DNA of 64,000 bases from Stenopsyche tienmushanensis. Its lineage: Eukaryota > Arthropoda > Insecta > Trichoptera > Stenopsychidae. Where the stretch lies: NCBI GenBank assembly GCA_008973525.1, contig WACJ01000187.1, positions 62,001 through 126,000 on the forward strand. The letters are read 5' to 3'. Below, piece after piece: positions 1 through 12,665 of the stretch. Numbering within the stretch: the stretch's first letter is position 1; every line of letters starts with the position of its first letter. The translations under genes were made by a program, and so were the position numbers. Under the pieces are notes generated by a model, which did no database searches, had not been told where the DNA came from, and worked only from the letters and a program-made list of their open reading frames with translations.

Positions 1-529
1 CACTCTCATTTCTATGTTTTTGAAGAGATTCATTGATTTGGTCCTCTTAAATCGTATCTGGCTAATTGTGATGCTAAACACTTTTACCGTTACTTATTTT
101 GATCAAAATGAACAATTCATTCGGCTGTCCGAGTTTCATTTTGACATTCATACACAAAATATTTTTCATTTCTTTCATTCGTCAAAATAATTTTAATATT
201 TTTATCAGAACAGAGTAGCAATTGCACGATTTCAGATTCACTGCGCCACTTTATATGACTCGAAAGTAGTTCATTTTTTATACGAAAGACTGTTAACATT
301 CCATCATATTTTTACATCTTAGATGGCAGCCGCGTTGACATTTTTTCGTATTATATATAATGTTAAAATGTCATTAGAAAGCTTTTTATATTCATGGAAT
401 GAGAAAAATATTTCAGCTCGTAATCGTTTCTTTTCATGTCGTATCTATTATTTCAAATATCTGAGTATGTCTGATTATAGGTTGTGCCTTTTTTTAAAAC
501 TGTATATGAATTGATCCCTTTTTAGCGCC
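1..529. other. AT-rich non-coding stretch
   Basis: I see no recognisable gene, RNA or repeat boundary here. Only short open frames of about 60 codons occur, which is expected by chance at this base composition. Confidence 0.5.
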
Positions 530-1090
530 GTCCTTTTGCGCAGCGACCTGATTTATATTTTGCCAAACGGCAGGTTGATGAACTTCATAATCGCATCGTC
601 TTAACCGCTTTCGGACCAATTATACATTATCCGTAACGACGAAGCGTTTCTTTGGAAATATGTACAGTGTCATTTGGACGACATTCAACTTGAAATTTCA
701 ATAAGTGATAGACAATGTAACAATGCAATCATGCATTTCTTTTCCATTGCAATTTAATCACGTTTCCGTCGCACGATTTTCTCTCAAATTTAAAGGAGAA
801 ACAAATGGCTTCCGACAACATTTAAGTGGCCCTTGTGCGTCAAATGTACTTTTATGTATCATTCTCACGGTACTTGGAACTTATGCTAGAAAGCGGACCT
901 GCAATATGATTTATTGTTTCATTCTTTTTATATCTTACAGTTCGGGGAAGACACCCAATTTTACTATTACGACAGAAGCGAACAATTTCAAAGCTGATCC
1001 AAAAATTAACCGCACAATTGTTATCCGGGTAAACCCAGTGGAAAGAATGAAATTGTTTTCGTCTTGCCACGAAAAAAATTGACATGTCCA
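530..1090 (+). other. Unidentified block with an exon-like segment (941-1028)
   Basis: This block is less AT-rich than its surroundings. A long pyrimidine tract ending in tatcttacag (931-940) is a good splice acceptor. It is followed by an 88-base open segment, 941-1028, that stops at CCGG/GTAAAC, a usable donor. In the frame beginning one base into the segment it encodes SGKTPNFTITTE and then ANNFKADPKINRTIVIR, with two N-glycosylation sequons (NFT, NRT). A second short open stretch near 548-640 reads RPDLYFAKRQVDELHNR. I do not recognise either one. They could be exons of an extracellular or membrane protein, or relics of a mobile element. The exon reading is inference only. Confidence 0.3.
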
Positions 1091-2110
1091 TAATTAAATA
1101 AGTGCAATTTTCACACTTTGTAAACACCTTAAAGATGTTTTGGAGCTCATTAGAAAGTGACACCGGTTAAGAACTAAATGACGAGAAAATTACATAAACG
1201 ATGCCATAACAAAAAATACACCACATAAATGTCATATTCAACAATTTAAATCATATTATATTATGATAAATTTTGTATCCAATTTAGCTCCGATTAAATC
1301 TGTTTTTATATATAACAGATATTTATACTACATTTGAAATGGAACACATTCTAGGATGTAACAAGAACAACTTGGCTCATGCGAAATTGAAGAAAATGCA
1401 TAAACAAATCGTTTGATGAATTGATTGATGAATTCATAATGGGATACACGTAGAACAAGGAATCAGTAATATATAGATCTTCAACCATGTCCTTGTATTC
1501 CAGAAAACCCTTTCCAGTAAAATCAACATGGTTATCTCAAGTAGTTTTTAATAATTTGACATTGTTCATTTTGACCATGAAATGATCAATATAAACTTTC
1601 TTCGAAAAGGAGATTTTTGTAGAGATGAAACTAAATTACATTGTGATTTTTTCCATTCCAAATTTGATATAATTACGTAAGACTAGATGAGTGGAAATCA
1701 TATTTTAAATCCTTTGCAAATCGAGTCACTCATGTAAAACATAATTTATAGAAGACTCTATTTATATTAATTTTTAATTAAGATGTTCGGTCGAAAATGC
1801 TAATATCAGAGGTACCCAGAAAAAAGGGCGTTCTTAAACAAGATTTTTTTATTCAATCACCATCGATATTTAAAACCTTCTTTATTTTATTATTTTTTTT
1901 AAAAAATTATTCGATTTAAAATTGTCCAAGAGACCGTTTTTGATACCATCATTAGAGTCATATTTTTTTCCATTTAAAAAACTTTGTAAGAAACAATATA
2001 AGTGGTAATCAGATGGTGCCAAGTTCGGTGATTATGAGAGATGCTAAACCGTCTCCACCCAAGTGTGAATAATTATAGCTGTGTGAGGCCGCACGTCGAT
2101 TTGTTAGATG
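1091..2110. other. AT-rich intergenic DNA
   Basis: There are no supported features. The stretch has many A/T homopolymers and lies immediately left of a mariner element. Confidence 0.45.
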
Positions 2111-2112
2111 TA

Positions 2113-2829
2113 CGAGGCATATCCCGAAAGTAAGTGTACTGCGACAATAACGGGCTATGGTTTTTATGTTTTTTCGAGGTTGGCAACACTGAGTGGTAGA
2201 AGAGTATCTTTCGACAGAGTGAGAAACACAGAATCGCAATAGTACGTAAGCTTACGCTGTAGTGCCCAATTGCGTGAAAAATGTCGGCAATAAATCCCAT
2301 CAAAAGCGAGCCACAATCCGTTTCCTACTCGCGGAAGAAATAGAAAAAGACTCTCACAGAAATGCTGGGATACCGAAAACTGTGCGCAAGATGGGCCCCA
2401 AAACAGCTGACAGGGCAGCTCAAGAAAAATCGGGTCAATAGCGCCCACGACTTTCATAATCAAAGCACAACGATATTGTAAGACCCTAAAAAAACTCAAA
2501 AGGAGCATTCAAAACAAAAAGGAGAGGTATGCTGGCGCCTACAGATTATTATCTTTTCCTCTCCATGAAAGTACACATGGGTAGAATTAAATTTTTAACC
2601 GAAGAGAAGGTGCAGAAAGAGGTTCCGAAGTGGAGGAAGGAACTAGCGGGAGATTTCTTCAAGGATGACATAAAGAAGCTTGTGCCACGGCAGACTAGAT
2701 GCATTGACGGGATGATGATTATCTTGAAAAATAATTAACAAGTGTATCAACAATATCCTGTTTTTTTTCAAATACACTTTTAATAAAAAATATAAAAATT
2801 TAGTACACTTACTTTCGGGATATATCTCG
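2113..2829 (+). mobile_element. Mariner-like element, internally deleted (copy A1)
   Basis: Terminal inverted repeats CGAGGCATATCCCGAAAGTA at the left and its near-complement at the right (28 of 30 bases match when the flanking TA is included) are each bordered by the TA duplication typical of Tc1/mariner. The 717-bp length is about half that of a complete mariner (about 1.3 kb). Decayed transposase is readable on the plus strand: GYRKLCARWAPKQLTGQLKK around 2362-2425, matching the mariner hinge motif (K-x-CARW-x-P). The C-terminal part follows at 2529-2735, LAPTDYYLFLSMKVHMGR then KEVPKWRKELAGDFFKDDIKKL and R-x-TRCID. The catalytic middle is missing, so the element is non-autonomous. A sister copy in opposite orientation lies at 53,412-54,009. 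Confidence 0.9.
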
Positions 2830-2831
2830 TA

Positions 2832-5629
2832 TACCATGTAAGGGTTAATCAAAACAGGCCTCTTTTTTTCAATTCATTTTGTATTCTGTTCAGTTGACTT
2901 GAGTATTTTTCAACCATGATTATTTCTCTGAATTTCAGCAATTTAAAATAAATTATACTATTAATATTCCACTAAACAGACAGATCCATTTTAGTTTCTT
3001 CCTCGAGAAATGCTCCAGATCTTTCTCAGACTCTCTTCACTTTAATATACGCCTTCTTTCTACGCTTTGTCGATATTATAGTCCATTAATATCTATTATT
3101 CTTCTTTCTTTCTTCGTTATTTCTTGAATGAAAAACTTTGAGTTGGCTTCAATTTCTGAAGCTATGCGACCCTCATCGATAATTAATTTTAGAAGGTCCA
3201 CTTCTTGGTTTGAATACTAAGGAAAAATTGCGCAATCTAAACCATTTTTGGCATTGTCGAACCGACAGAACTTCACCATAAATAGCCCAGTTGTTTTTAG
3301 CTGCCGTAGTCGCCGATTTTTTAAAAATGAAACTCGTACGACATACAACGGAGAAAAAATATATTTCTCAGAACAAAGTCTTCCATTGTTAATAGGGGTT
3401 GTTTTTGTACTTTTTTACTTTTAACCTAACATTGACAAATGAAACACAACTGACCATCAAAGTTACCCATTAAAAAAACGCCTTTTTTCTGAGTACCCGT
3501 AAATATTATACTTAATATAATATTAATAAAAAAAATGAATCTAAAAATCAACCTGTGCATCCAATCGACGGCTATTATCATATGGAATACTATAAAATAT
3601 TGAGGAATTCTGTATGAAATGCCTTTTAATACCCGATTAATAATATAGATAGTTAAATAGTTAATAACTATACATTGAATGAAATCAATAAAAAAGTGTG
3701 AGATACAATGAATAAAATCAATTCAAAACAGTTTGGGGCATGATGAACATTGTCTAGTTAAAAGGTCGTAAATAATACTTTAATCGTTTTTAATCATAAC
3801 GTACGATAGTAAAATACATGCACTGCAATATTTACTATATTATTATATTATATATAACGCTTAACAATTTTCAATTTGCATCAAATCGTGATATAAGGCG
3901 TACAACTTTTATAAGACCTATAATTTTTCTACTATGATTGTAATAAACAACTATTCTTTCGATGGGTGGCCAACACATGACTTTCAAATTGCACCGCGTA
4001 TTTTAAACCACTTGCATAACACAGGATCTGATGCATTGGGCCAATCCATAAGTCATGTCATATTTTGGCGACAATTTAATGATTTCGATTTGCATAAAAT
4101 CGATGCCATAATCATCTCGGTTTGCGCCGTTACTTTCACTCGATGCTGGACCTTTTTTTCATTTCTCCGTCTCGTCTCGGGTTTTATTCGTCGTATTTTT
4201 GTTTTGTGAAGAACCCAAGACCTTTGAGGCGTCAGGTTGTTAGTCACCTTGCAAACACGATACCTGTATAAAATAACAGGTTCGCATACGAGATGTGAAA
4301 GTAAAACTGTATCAGAACACTAGAAAATGCATAAACGAACTGACCGGATGACTTGGACGTATCATTGCCCTCCGATCAATTACGGCCCCTCCAACTTCGT
4401 GACAATTTAATTTGAAATCGTAATTGAAAATGTTACATCAGCAATACTTCTGGAATTTAAATTGTCTGAAATTCTGCAAAAAAAGTCATTGAATTCAATT
4501 GATTGACTAGTGAAAATCAATTGCACTCAAGAGATGCATGCTGATCTAGAAATCAATTGAGCAGTTAAATTTTAATTGTTATATTGTGCATGGACTCCAT
4601 ATGGACATTCATCATTTGAAATTCATACAAAAAACGTGTATTAAATACATTGCGATTGATTTTTATTCTTCTACACTAAAAATCATAATACATTTCCAAT
4701 GTATTAAGAGCAGAAAATAGCCTAAATATTGAAACATAAATTATATCAAAAGCGTAATCGGTTATCTTTATTAGATATTGATTTCCCCGTTACTTGAAAA
4801 TAAAATAGAGCAGATACAAAAATCAAGTTTATATGTTAACACACTTTAGTCGGGCAATGACGTGCACGAATTTGTCGTTGTAACGAATGAAATTGCACAC
4901 CACGTGTGATAATATAATTTCATATAAAAATCGTTGTAACTTCAAAACTACCAAATATTTTAAAACGTAATTTTGAATTGGCACCACAAATAAAAACATG
5001 AATCGATCGAGGAATGAATATATTAGTTTAGTGCTTTATTTTTTAAATATGAGATAATAAATCTTGAGAGCACCCGACGAATGTGTGTTAATATAAATTT
5101 GTAAATTACTTGTATTTGTTATTCAAAATATTTTTGTCTAAGGGCTGCCAACCCCCTCAGTATTGTATCCCCACTGCCAGATTTATTATATCAATAGTAG
5201 ATATCTTAATATTAATGCAGTATTTTTACAATATCATACGTTGTGAGATTTCATCAAGCTAGCTCATGCTTGAAGAAGGGGTTCGTCATCAAAATCTCAC
5301 AGTTGAGTCTTTTCTTGAAGGCTTAAAAATTAACTACCTTAATTAAACTGAATCAGTTGCGTTTATCTCTCTGATCATATTTATTCACTCTTGCAAAGCG
5401 TTCTTTCAGATCTGATAGTCGAAAACACCATAACAGCTCCCCTGATAAAGAAATCATCGAGCTGGAGTACAGCAAAAGGGAGCTGATCATCTTTAAAATC
5501 TACAGATAGGGTCAACCATAATAGTAAAACAAATAAATCATTTTAAATTCCAATTATGAAATTAGTGCAGATTCTATTAACCAGATACAAATGATTCGAT
5601 TTTCTATACAATTTTGCATTGATATTACA
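2832..5629. other. AT-rich intergenic DNA, no supported feature
   Basis: About 2.8 kb without a recognisable coding region. A 91-codon plus-strand open frame at 3934-4209 shows no known motif. Runs such as tattatattatatataacgc near 3840 are simple AT-rich sequence. Confidence 0.45.
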
Positions 5630-5637
5630 ATCATGAG

Positions 5638-6648
5638 TAGGGATTCCAATCCGGATATTCGGATATTCGATATCCGGATATATTCGACAGTTTTACGGCT
5701 ATTCCATATTCGGATATTTGGGAAAATATCCGAATAGTATTCGTAATATTTTTTGCCCGGTTAACACACGTCTGAAATAATGATTTTCGCAATTTATGAC
5801 CGTAAAATTGGAATTAAACCATCGCTAAAACACACAATAATTATTGTTTTGAATCAATGACATTGATTGTTGACAGTAGCTTTATCTGCCTCATTTCTAT
5901 TCTCAGAGAAGTTTGAGAGTTTTTGACCCGCTTAAGGTTGTTTTCGTTTTGATGAGTTTCGTCGATGTGAGATAAGATTTGAAGTGTCCACGAAAACGGT
6001 ATACATAGACTTATCTGGCGCAATAAGCAAGTATTATCTGCTGATGCATGACGGGATTTGACGGCTATGTACGTCAAAGTGTTAATATAATATTTTACTA
6101 AATCGACGAAAGATCACACGAATACTTAGGGATATTGTTTTTTTGCCTTCCCCGAGCTTTGGTGCTATGAGTATCTTATATGGTGTGGAAATAACACCTC
6201 ATTCTCTTTTAATTTCAAAATTGCATCATGAAATGCAAAATTTAATGTTGTTTTTCACGAAAACGAAGAAATATGACAGTACAAATAACCTGAAAAAAGA
6301 TTTCAAATATTTAGATCAATTTAGAAGGACAGAAAAGTTGGACGTGTTGTTTAATACACTTCTAACAATAAAACCAACGTAAACAGCTACTGAACGAGCA
6401 TTTTCAAAGGCAGGACAAACTAAAACTAAATTAAGAATAAACAACAAACATTTAATGCTCTGTTATATGTATTTAAAATATGAATTTTCAAGTTTCAATA
6501 AATGATAAAAATATGCTCGTTTTCAATGGTAATGTTTGTTATTTACATACTTTAAAAACTATTCGGATATCCGAATATATCCGAATAGTGACCAATTTTG
6601 CTATTCGATATTCGAATAGCTGATAATGACGAATAATTGTAATCCCTA
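5638..6648 (+). mobile_element. hAT element with perfect 8-bp target duplication
   Basis: The ends are inverted repeats, TAGGGATTCCAAT at the left and ATTGTAATCCCTA at the right. Both sides carry the identical 8-bp direct repeat atcatgag (5630-5637 and 6649-6656), the diagnostic target duplication of hAT transposons. Palindromic subterminal repeats based on ATTCGGATATCCGAAT occur near both ends (about 5650-5745 and 6558-6625). A plus-strand open frame around 6143-6382 and its continuation to about 6490 retain the C-terminal hAT dimerisation domain: LLTIKPT, then ATERAFSKAGQTKTKLR, then NNKHLML and KYEF. The N-terminal BED finger and catalytic region are absent, so this is a 1,011-bp deletion derivative. 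Confidence 0.9.
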
Positions 6649-6656
6649 ATCATGAG

Positions 6657-8159
6657 CATGAAAATGGATATAAATAAATATGCAAATAACAAAAAAATTA
6701 AAAAAACCCAAGTGTAATTCAGATATCTCCTAATAATAAATCTGCAGAATATGAATATCCTAATGAGATATATATTGTCGTTGTACTCCATTTTTTTAAT
6801 TGAACGTGGATTTTTAAATGAAATACAAACTTTGAGAAACACAGGCAATACAGAGTTTTAAATTTGGTAAATTAATTCAAAGGTAAGTTTCCGCAATTTA
6901 AGTGTTGTTCCGAGTTCACGGATCGTGTCCAAATAGATTAACTTGACAGAAACATCTGTGGTTAGGACAAGAAAATAGTTTAATTTCTCTACTCGACTAC
7001 ACGATGGGCAGCTAATTTTCAAACTATAGGGTGATCATAATTTTTTTCATGCAGTTTATGTATTTTTTTCATTTATTTTATTTTTTAAATAATAAAATTA
7101 AAATAAAAACGTTTGCAAAAAAATAAATTAAAGTAAAATTAAAAATATTTAAATTATTATTTAGCCAGATTTTTAAAACGTTATTTTTATTTTTTTTCAA
7201 AATATATTTGTCATTTGATAATTATAATATATTGATCGATTTGTTGGAAAATTATAAATATTAACGGGTTTGAATCTTTGCTAAATACAAAAATGTATGT
7301 GTGTAGGCTTCCAAGCTCATTTGCATTGCAATTAGAAATAGTTTATCCATGAATATACACGTAATTATAGATTAAAGTATTGATTTTAAATCAGATGAAT
7401 GATTTATCATTTAGAAATTTTTATTACTGTCAAAATAAAGCATTTATTCATTCATTCAAAGTTCTATTGAAGTAAAAAGATACTTTTCCAAAATTTGACA
7501 TCTGTATTAATGTAAGCCAATGTCAAAAAATAAATATTAAAAATCATCTTCAAAATAGAAGACCATTCTTATGGTATATTTTATTAAATTTGACGATGAA
7601 ATTTTAACGTCAAGTTCCTTTTGTATTAAGATCAAAAATCTTTCTAAAAATATGATGCTCTTTGAAAGTTCGCCCGGAGCCATGATATTACAGTAGAAAA
7701 AGCTTTGAATTTGCTAAGTCATCGAAGAATCATTTTTTCAAAATAAAAACTTTTAGTATCGTAAGAATTTATCTAATTGTTGGAATGGCAATGCCTTTGT
7801 TTTATGTTACATTATTGCCGGATTAATTATGAATGCCTATATACTCTCACTATCAATATGGTGCCGTTTGTAATTGGTCTGATCCGGTTTTTTATACATA
7901 CAATACCTAATACATGGCATTGCCTCGCTTTTATCGACAGGGCTACCAAAACATGTAGTAGAATTCAAAATTTTATAAAATATCAAATTTAATTAGTAGC
8001 ACAATATTAATCAATATATTTATCACTTTTCCGCCCCCTAAAATATACGTGTTTGTTATCTCATATTTTACCTTATATATCCTGTATCTGTAAATGTAAA
8101 TGTAAATCAGGGAGTATTTTGTCACATCGAATAAAATGTTTTATACGTGAATTATACAT
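6657..8159. other. AT-rich intergenic DNA, no supported feature
   Basis: Very AT-rich, including poly-A/T stretches around 7020-7200. No gene, RNA or element end was recognised. Confidence 0.45.
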
Positions 8160-8420
8160 ACATATATATGTGGTCAGCCACCAACAACGCAATTGGTCTA
8201 TCCTGAGGCTTTTCTCTTCAATTGCCTAAACCCTACCATTTGATGTCCTTATTGATCTGATCATCTCAGCGTAAATGACTTCCAATAGATCTTCTACCAT
8301 TCGGACCAGAATCCAAAATATTTCTAAGTATCCCGTGTGATGGGATCTATAATATAATATGTGTCCTACGCAAATGAAACGGAAGTTTCGAACGAAGCTA
8401 ACAATGTCCATGACCTCCCA
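8160..8420 (-). mobile_element. LINE 3' remnant (end of reverse transcriptase ORF)
   Basis: Read on the minus strand, several frames together give pieces typical of the extreme C-terminus of insect non-LTR retrotransposon ORF2. They are VGHILYYRS, then GRRSIGSHLRWDDQINKDIK, then N-x-REKPQDRP and VADHI. These correspond to the widespread pattern GH-hydrophobic-R, GRP-x-x-RW-x-D-x-I, W-x-x-x-AQDR-x-x-W. Frames shift between pieces, so it is a decayed fragment. The clade cannot be set from this piece. Confidence 0.55.
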
Positions 8421-8626
8421 ATTGATCTCATTGATTGATAAAATACTAACGGCTTTGATAACATTTCGTAATTTTTACAACATTGAACAATATTTAACAT
8501 TACCGATATTTATTGGTTTCCTAATATTTCACTAGCATCGATTTCGCGATAAATTCTTATATTTATTTCTTTTGAAAGCTTAATATTGCGATTTTAAATT
8601 TATAGAAAGTTTGCCTTTAACAATTA

Positions 8627-9387
8627 TAAGGGCAGTCCATAAATTCATGCGCATTGATAGCATGCGAAGATAACGACGTTCTTAAAAAAAATTGTGGAAT
8701 CAGAGCCATAATCAACAGTGGATCAGATCGCAGAAAAGATAGATTCATCTCATGAAACAGTCTTTCGTCATAAAAGGAGATTGGGAAAATATCCATGCTT
8801 GGAAACTGGGTATCACGTGAGCTATCTGAATCCAATTGCCAGCAATGGATAAACATCTACACTTCCCTTTTATCACGCAACAGAATAAAAAAATGGATTA
8901 TTTACCATAACGTCACAAGAAAAAGACATCCAATTCCAACAGCAAAGGTGTCTTTACTATGGTGTGATTTTAAAAAAAAACGCCTGTGATTGGTGAATAT
9001 CAAGAAAGTGTTGTTTCGTCACGATAACACCAGACCGCATACGGCTCGAACAACGCTGCAAAAAAAAGTGAATTTAATTGAGAGCTTTTACCGCATCCTG
9101 CTTACTCCCCGGATATTCCCTTAAGTGATTTTCATATATTTTGTGCCTTACATTTTTTTACTATGGAAAAAATTAAATTCTAAACAGGATGTAAAAAATG
9201 AACTTTCGCATTTTTTGCATCAAAACCAGTATCTTTCTACAGCAATGGAATTAAAAAACTACCCTTAAAATGGCGAGAAATTGTAAATAGATAAAAATAT
9301 ATCATTGATTAAAATGTTAAATTGTGTTTTATTTACACTATTTAAAAAAAATCCCAAAAATGCGCATGAACTTTTGGACTGACCTGA
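8627..9387 (+). mobile_element. Mariner-like element, degraded (family B)
   Basis: The ends are inverted repeats: the left reads TAAGGGCAGTCCATAAATTC and then ATGCGCAT; the right is its imperfect complement ending in GGACTGACCTGA. Each end borders a TA. The plus strand carries a broken transposase: HKRRLGKYPCLETG, then VS-x-LNPIASNG. Nearby, in other frames, come the region matching mariner motifs (LGNWVSRELSESNCQQ, LLSRNRIKKW) and the relic of the HDN catalytic block near 9015-9035 (cacgataacaccagacc). Several stops and frame changes make it inactive. Length is 761 bp against about 1.3 kb for an intact element. Confidence 0.85.
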
Positions 9388-9854
9388 TACAATGAAACTA
9401 TGCTTCGATTTTTCCTATTGAGATATTCTGCATATTATGTACTTTTATAAAAGACAATCTTGATATAAAAGATACCATGATACATACATTAGTAGAATTG
9501 AGATATTATTGGCCATCCTAATCCTTACGAAAAAAAAATAGAATTGGACTCCATGTAAATATGATTTTTTTTCCAGTAAAATCAATATGGTTGTTTAGAG
9601 TACTTTTTACTACATCCCTGTACAAATTGTAGTCTTCATTCTCTATCGAACTCTTTGTCGAGTGCTTTTCAATGCGTTCATCCAAGTGACCGCTGAATAA
9701 ACGTTTACATTTTAAAAAGTCGAAGGTCATTTCACCTTCAATATTGAGCGTATGAGGCGGTGAACTTTTGTCATGAATCGAAATTAAAAATGCTTTGGTT
9801 TTTTAGCAGTTAAATATGAATAATATATAGGAAATCATTTATGGCGATTTTCTT
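9388..9854. other. Intergenic DNA, no supported feature
   Basis: No feature recognised. A 70-codon minus-strand frame at 9518-9730 has no recognisable motif. Confidence 0.4.
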
Positions 9855-9965
9855 ATAATGTTTTTTGTAAATAATTCCACAAAAATATCTTGTACAAGTA
9901 TAGATGAATGTTTTTTTTATATTTTCGCGAATCTCAGTTTAAAAAACGCTGATTTATGGTATTAA
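9855..9965 (+). repeat. hAT-type element end, copy 1
   Basis: The segment running from tttttgtaaataattccac through the terminal tcagtttaaaaaacgctg is closely similar to 58,930-59,040. There the end reads accccagtttaagagccgctg, which has the form of the common hAT terminal sequence CAG-x-GG-x-TCT-x-AAACTGGGG in reverse. Only one end is visible, so this is a truncated, diverged copy. Assignment to hAT is by terminal sequence only. Confidence 0.5.
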
Positions 9966-11529
9966 GATTTTATTGTGGAACGCATTTTTATTTTATAAAT
10001 ATACTTGAATAACTGCTAATTTCAAATTAATCGCATTCGTTTTACGATATAGTGTTATGTCGAATAGGTGAAATCGTAGCCCTGAATCTCCGAGATGCAT
10101 CTGTTCCACATTAAACATTCTTATAGTGACAACCAAAATGTATAGCCGGAAATATTTTTTTCTTGATCTTACACCTGAAAGAGAAAATGATTGATTGTGA
10201 CACCATCAATGTAACGACCTACGCATTGTTTGATATCAAAAAGTATTTAAAGCGTTTAGGCTGATTCGAATCTTATTGTCGATACCCATACATTTATCAA
10301 TTATTTTCATTTTAATGATGATCAATACGTCATTCAATATTTGGTCTGATATATTGTCAAATTAGAATTAGTTTACTTTCGATCAGTTGCTAGATGTAGA
10401 ATCGTCACGCTTTCTATGGTTAGTTTAAATATTGATGATTTATTATATCGATGATTGTATTAATATATATTTGTATGTGATAGCATGCGTAGAATAAAAA
10501 TAAAAGTAAACGATGACACAACGATGCTCATCTTTTATTCATTAACCTTAGCAATGAAGATTTTTATTCAATTCCTGCAAAGAGAAATTGTGAATATTAA
10601 TCATTCTATGATGTGAAGAAACAACTTGCATTGCACATTTCTTCATTCCCATATCAATCTTCATTCTGAATAAAGAAACACTATCAAAACCAGGCCGGAT
10701 GGTATCTTTCACAATGAAAAAAAATGTCAAGTCGCATAGCATAACATACATAATCGAATTACGTGCAATTTTTTTCTCGTCATCTTCTTTGTTTCAGATG
10801 TTAAAAAAATGCATTCAACAGTATGGCTGTGAGAAAATTTCTTAAGAACGGATTTATGGCTGAAAAAAACCCGGGCAAGGTCGACCCACATATGCAAATC
10901 TTAGAAAAAATGCAAACACAAATGACAACATGTCCGAATTAAACGTATTTCAAACATTAATATTTATTTATACTTAACAAGAACCTCAGGTTGTCTTGAA
11001 CCATTACAAACCATTATGAACCAAGTATTTCTAATCGAGGTCAAGTCCGTAACCCTGACTGCTGCAACACTATGAATAGCCATCAGCACCCATTGTAATG
11101 AACAGCGAAGAACATCGATGCATTTGTGATACTTACGTAGAAATTTATTTTCATAGAAAGGTGTCGGATATTTAATCTCGATATAGAGATAGTATGCCAT
11201 TTATTCATGGAGGCGTATAAGGATATAAGATTAAGGGAAAGCAAACCATAATCGGCCAATGGCCAGCTTCCTTTTCTGCCACGCATTGCATAACACTGAG
11301 AACTTTCAATCGGGAACGCCAACGTCATTTCGCTTAACATATGTTGAACAGAAATAATATCTTCAATGAGAGTTTCCTTTATTATTTTGATGCGTAGAAG
11401 CCTTGAAAATCCATCATCTTAGGAATGTATTGAGCCAAATGGATATAAAACATTAATAACAAGCGTAATATAATTCAGATGTAATAGATGTATAACGTAG
11501 CATAATTGTAATATAGCAGTTATTTAGAG
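9966..11529. other. Intergenic DNA, no supported feature
   Basis: No gene or complete element recognised. Overlapping minus-strand frames at 10,964-11,340 in a slightly less AT-rich patch have no motif that I can name. Confidence 0.4.
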
Positions 11530-12159
11530 AAAACGAAGGCAATGATCTGCCGCAGAAGAAGAAGACCAAGGGTTAAACAGTATGTTGTCAACAGTCACGA
11601 GGTTGAATACAGCAAAACGCTTAGATACCTCGGGATTCTCATGGACAATAAGCTAACCTTCAGTAAACACATTGAAGCAGCTGCGCAGAAGGCGCAGAAG
11701 GTAGCCAGCAAGCTCGGACGACTCATGTTCAACATCGGAGGGCCAAAGCCGTGCAGAAGAAGAAACATAAACAAGGTTATACACTCAATCCTTCTGTACG
11801 GTGCCCCGATCAATCAACGGCAGGGAGCGCTCCGAGTCACCACAGCATACAGAACAGTATCTGAAGAAGCGGTGATCGTGATTGCTGGAATTCCCCCACT
11901 AAACCTTCAAGCAAAGAAGAGAGCCTTGGTTTTGGAAGATCCCAAAAACCACAACGAGCATGATCAGAAACTGAAGGAAGCCTAGTAGCAGAGATGGGAT
12001 CCAGTAAGGGAATATGGATCCACCGACTTATCCCAGTCGTAAGCCGGTGAAGAGCCGGAAAACGATTCAGTTCAAAAACTATTTGATGAACATTTGACAA
12101 CAGATGTCGAAAATTATAAATTATTTAACTTCTATCCAAATTTAAAAAAAAAAAAAAAA
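11530..12159 (+). mobile_element. R1-type LINE fragment, 3' part with poly-A tail
   Basis: A plus-strand frame from 11,542 to 11,985 encodes the post-catalytic part of a non-LTR reverse transcriptase: EYSKTLRYLGILMDNKLTFS, then KHIEAAAQKAQKVASKLGRL, then NIGGPKPCRR and HSILLYGAP. After a short internal deletion come ALRVTTAYRTVSEEAVIVIA and GIPPLNLQAKKRA. Downstream codons (about 11,990-12,050) give EMGSSKGIWIHRLIPVV, typical of the R1/TRAS group before the Cys-rich C-terminus, which is missing. The fragment ends in a 16-base A run (12,144-12,159), as expected for target-primed reverse transcription. A longer related copy lies at 42,254-43,640 on the minus strand. It is 5'-truncated and inactive. 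Confidence 0.88.
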
Positions 12160-12339
12160 GATCTCCCGCTTCGGCTCACCTAGACGATATAAAACGACGC
12201 CCATGTGCTCTAACTGGTGAAACTATGTTCAAATCGCTAGCCTGCATCGTAAAATACTTGTATACTATCAACCCTTGATCCTGAACACCAAAGAATATAT
12301 GATAACATCATATAATAACATGTGATGTGGATGCATGTT
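12160..12339. other. Flank of LINE fragment
   Basis: Short stretch following the poly-A tail. No feature recognised. Confidence 0.3.
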
Positions 12340-12665
12340 ATAGGGGTGGGGGGCAGGCTGAATAACCTCCTGGATGCTTCCCGCCCTAAATGTGCCCTTC
12401 AAATTCCCTTGGCTTTCGATTCACTAATGTCCGAGCAGAAGGGTCTTAGAATATCAAGATAATAGAAATACCATTTATTCGTCAAGATCTTTATTATCGA
12501 GCAGAAAGAAATACCACAGCTGTGAGATCGAGGAATCGGCGGGAAGAACACGTCTTCTCGCGGCCAAGGCTATTGGACGACTCTTTTCTTCTCTGAGCGT
12601 CTGCACTCCTCTTCGCACACATGCAAAGAGGAGGAAATAAATCGCTATCAACATTGCGAATTGCG
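12340..12665 (-). repeat. GC-richer LTR-like block
   Basis: Compositionally distinct from the AT-rich flanks. In the minus orientation it begins TGTTGATAGCG, passes two AATAAA-type signals (complement of tttatt near 12,475 and 12,490) and ends in a G/C-rich tail. This layout resembles a solo LTR of an insect LTR retrotransposon. No target duplication or second LTR was found, so the identification is tentative. Confidence 0.25.
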
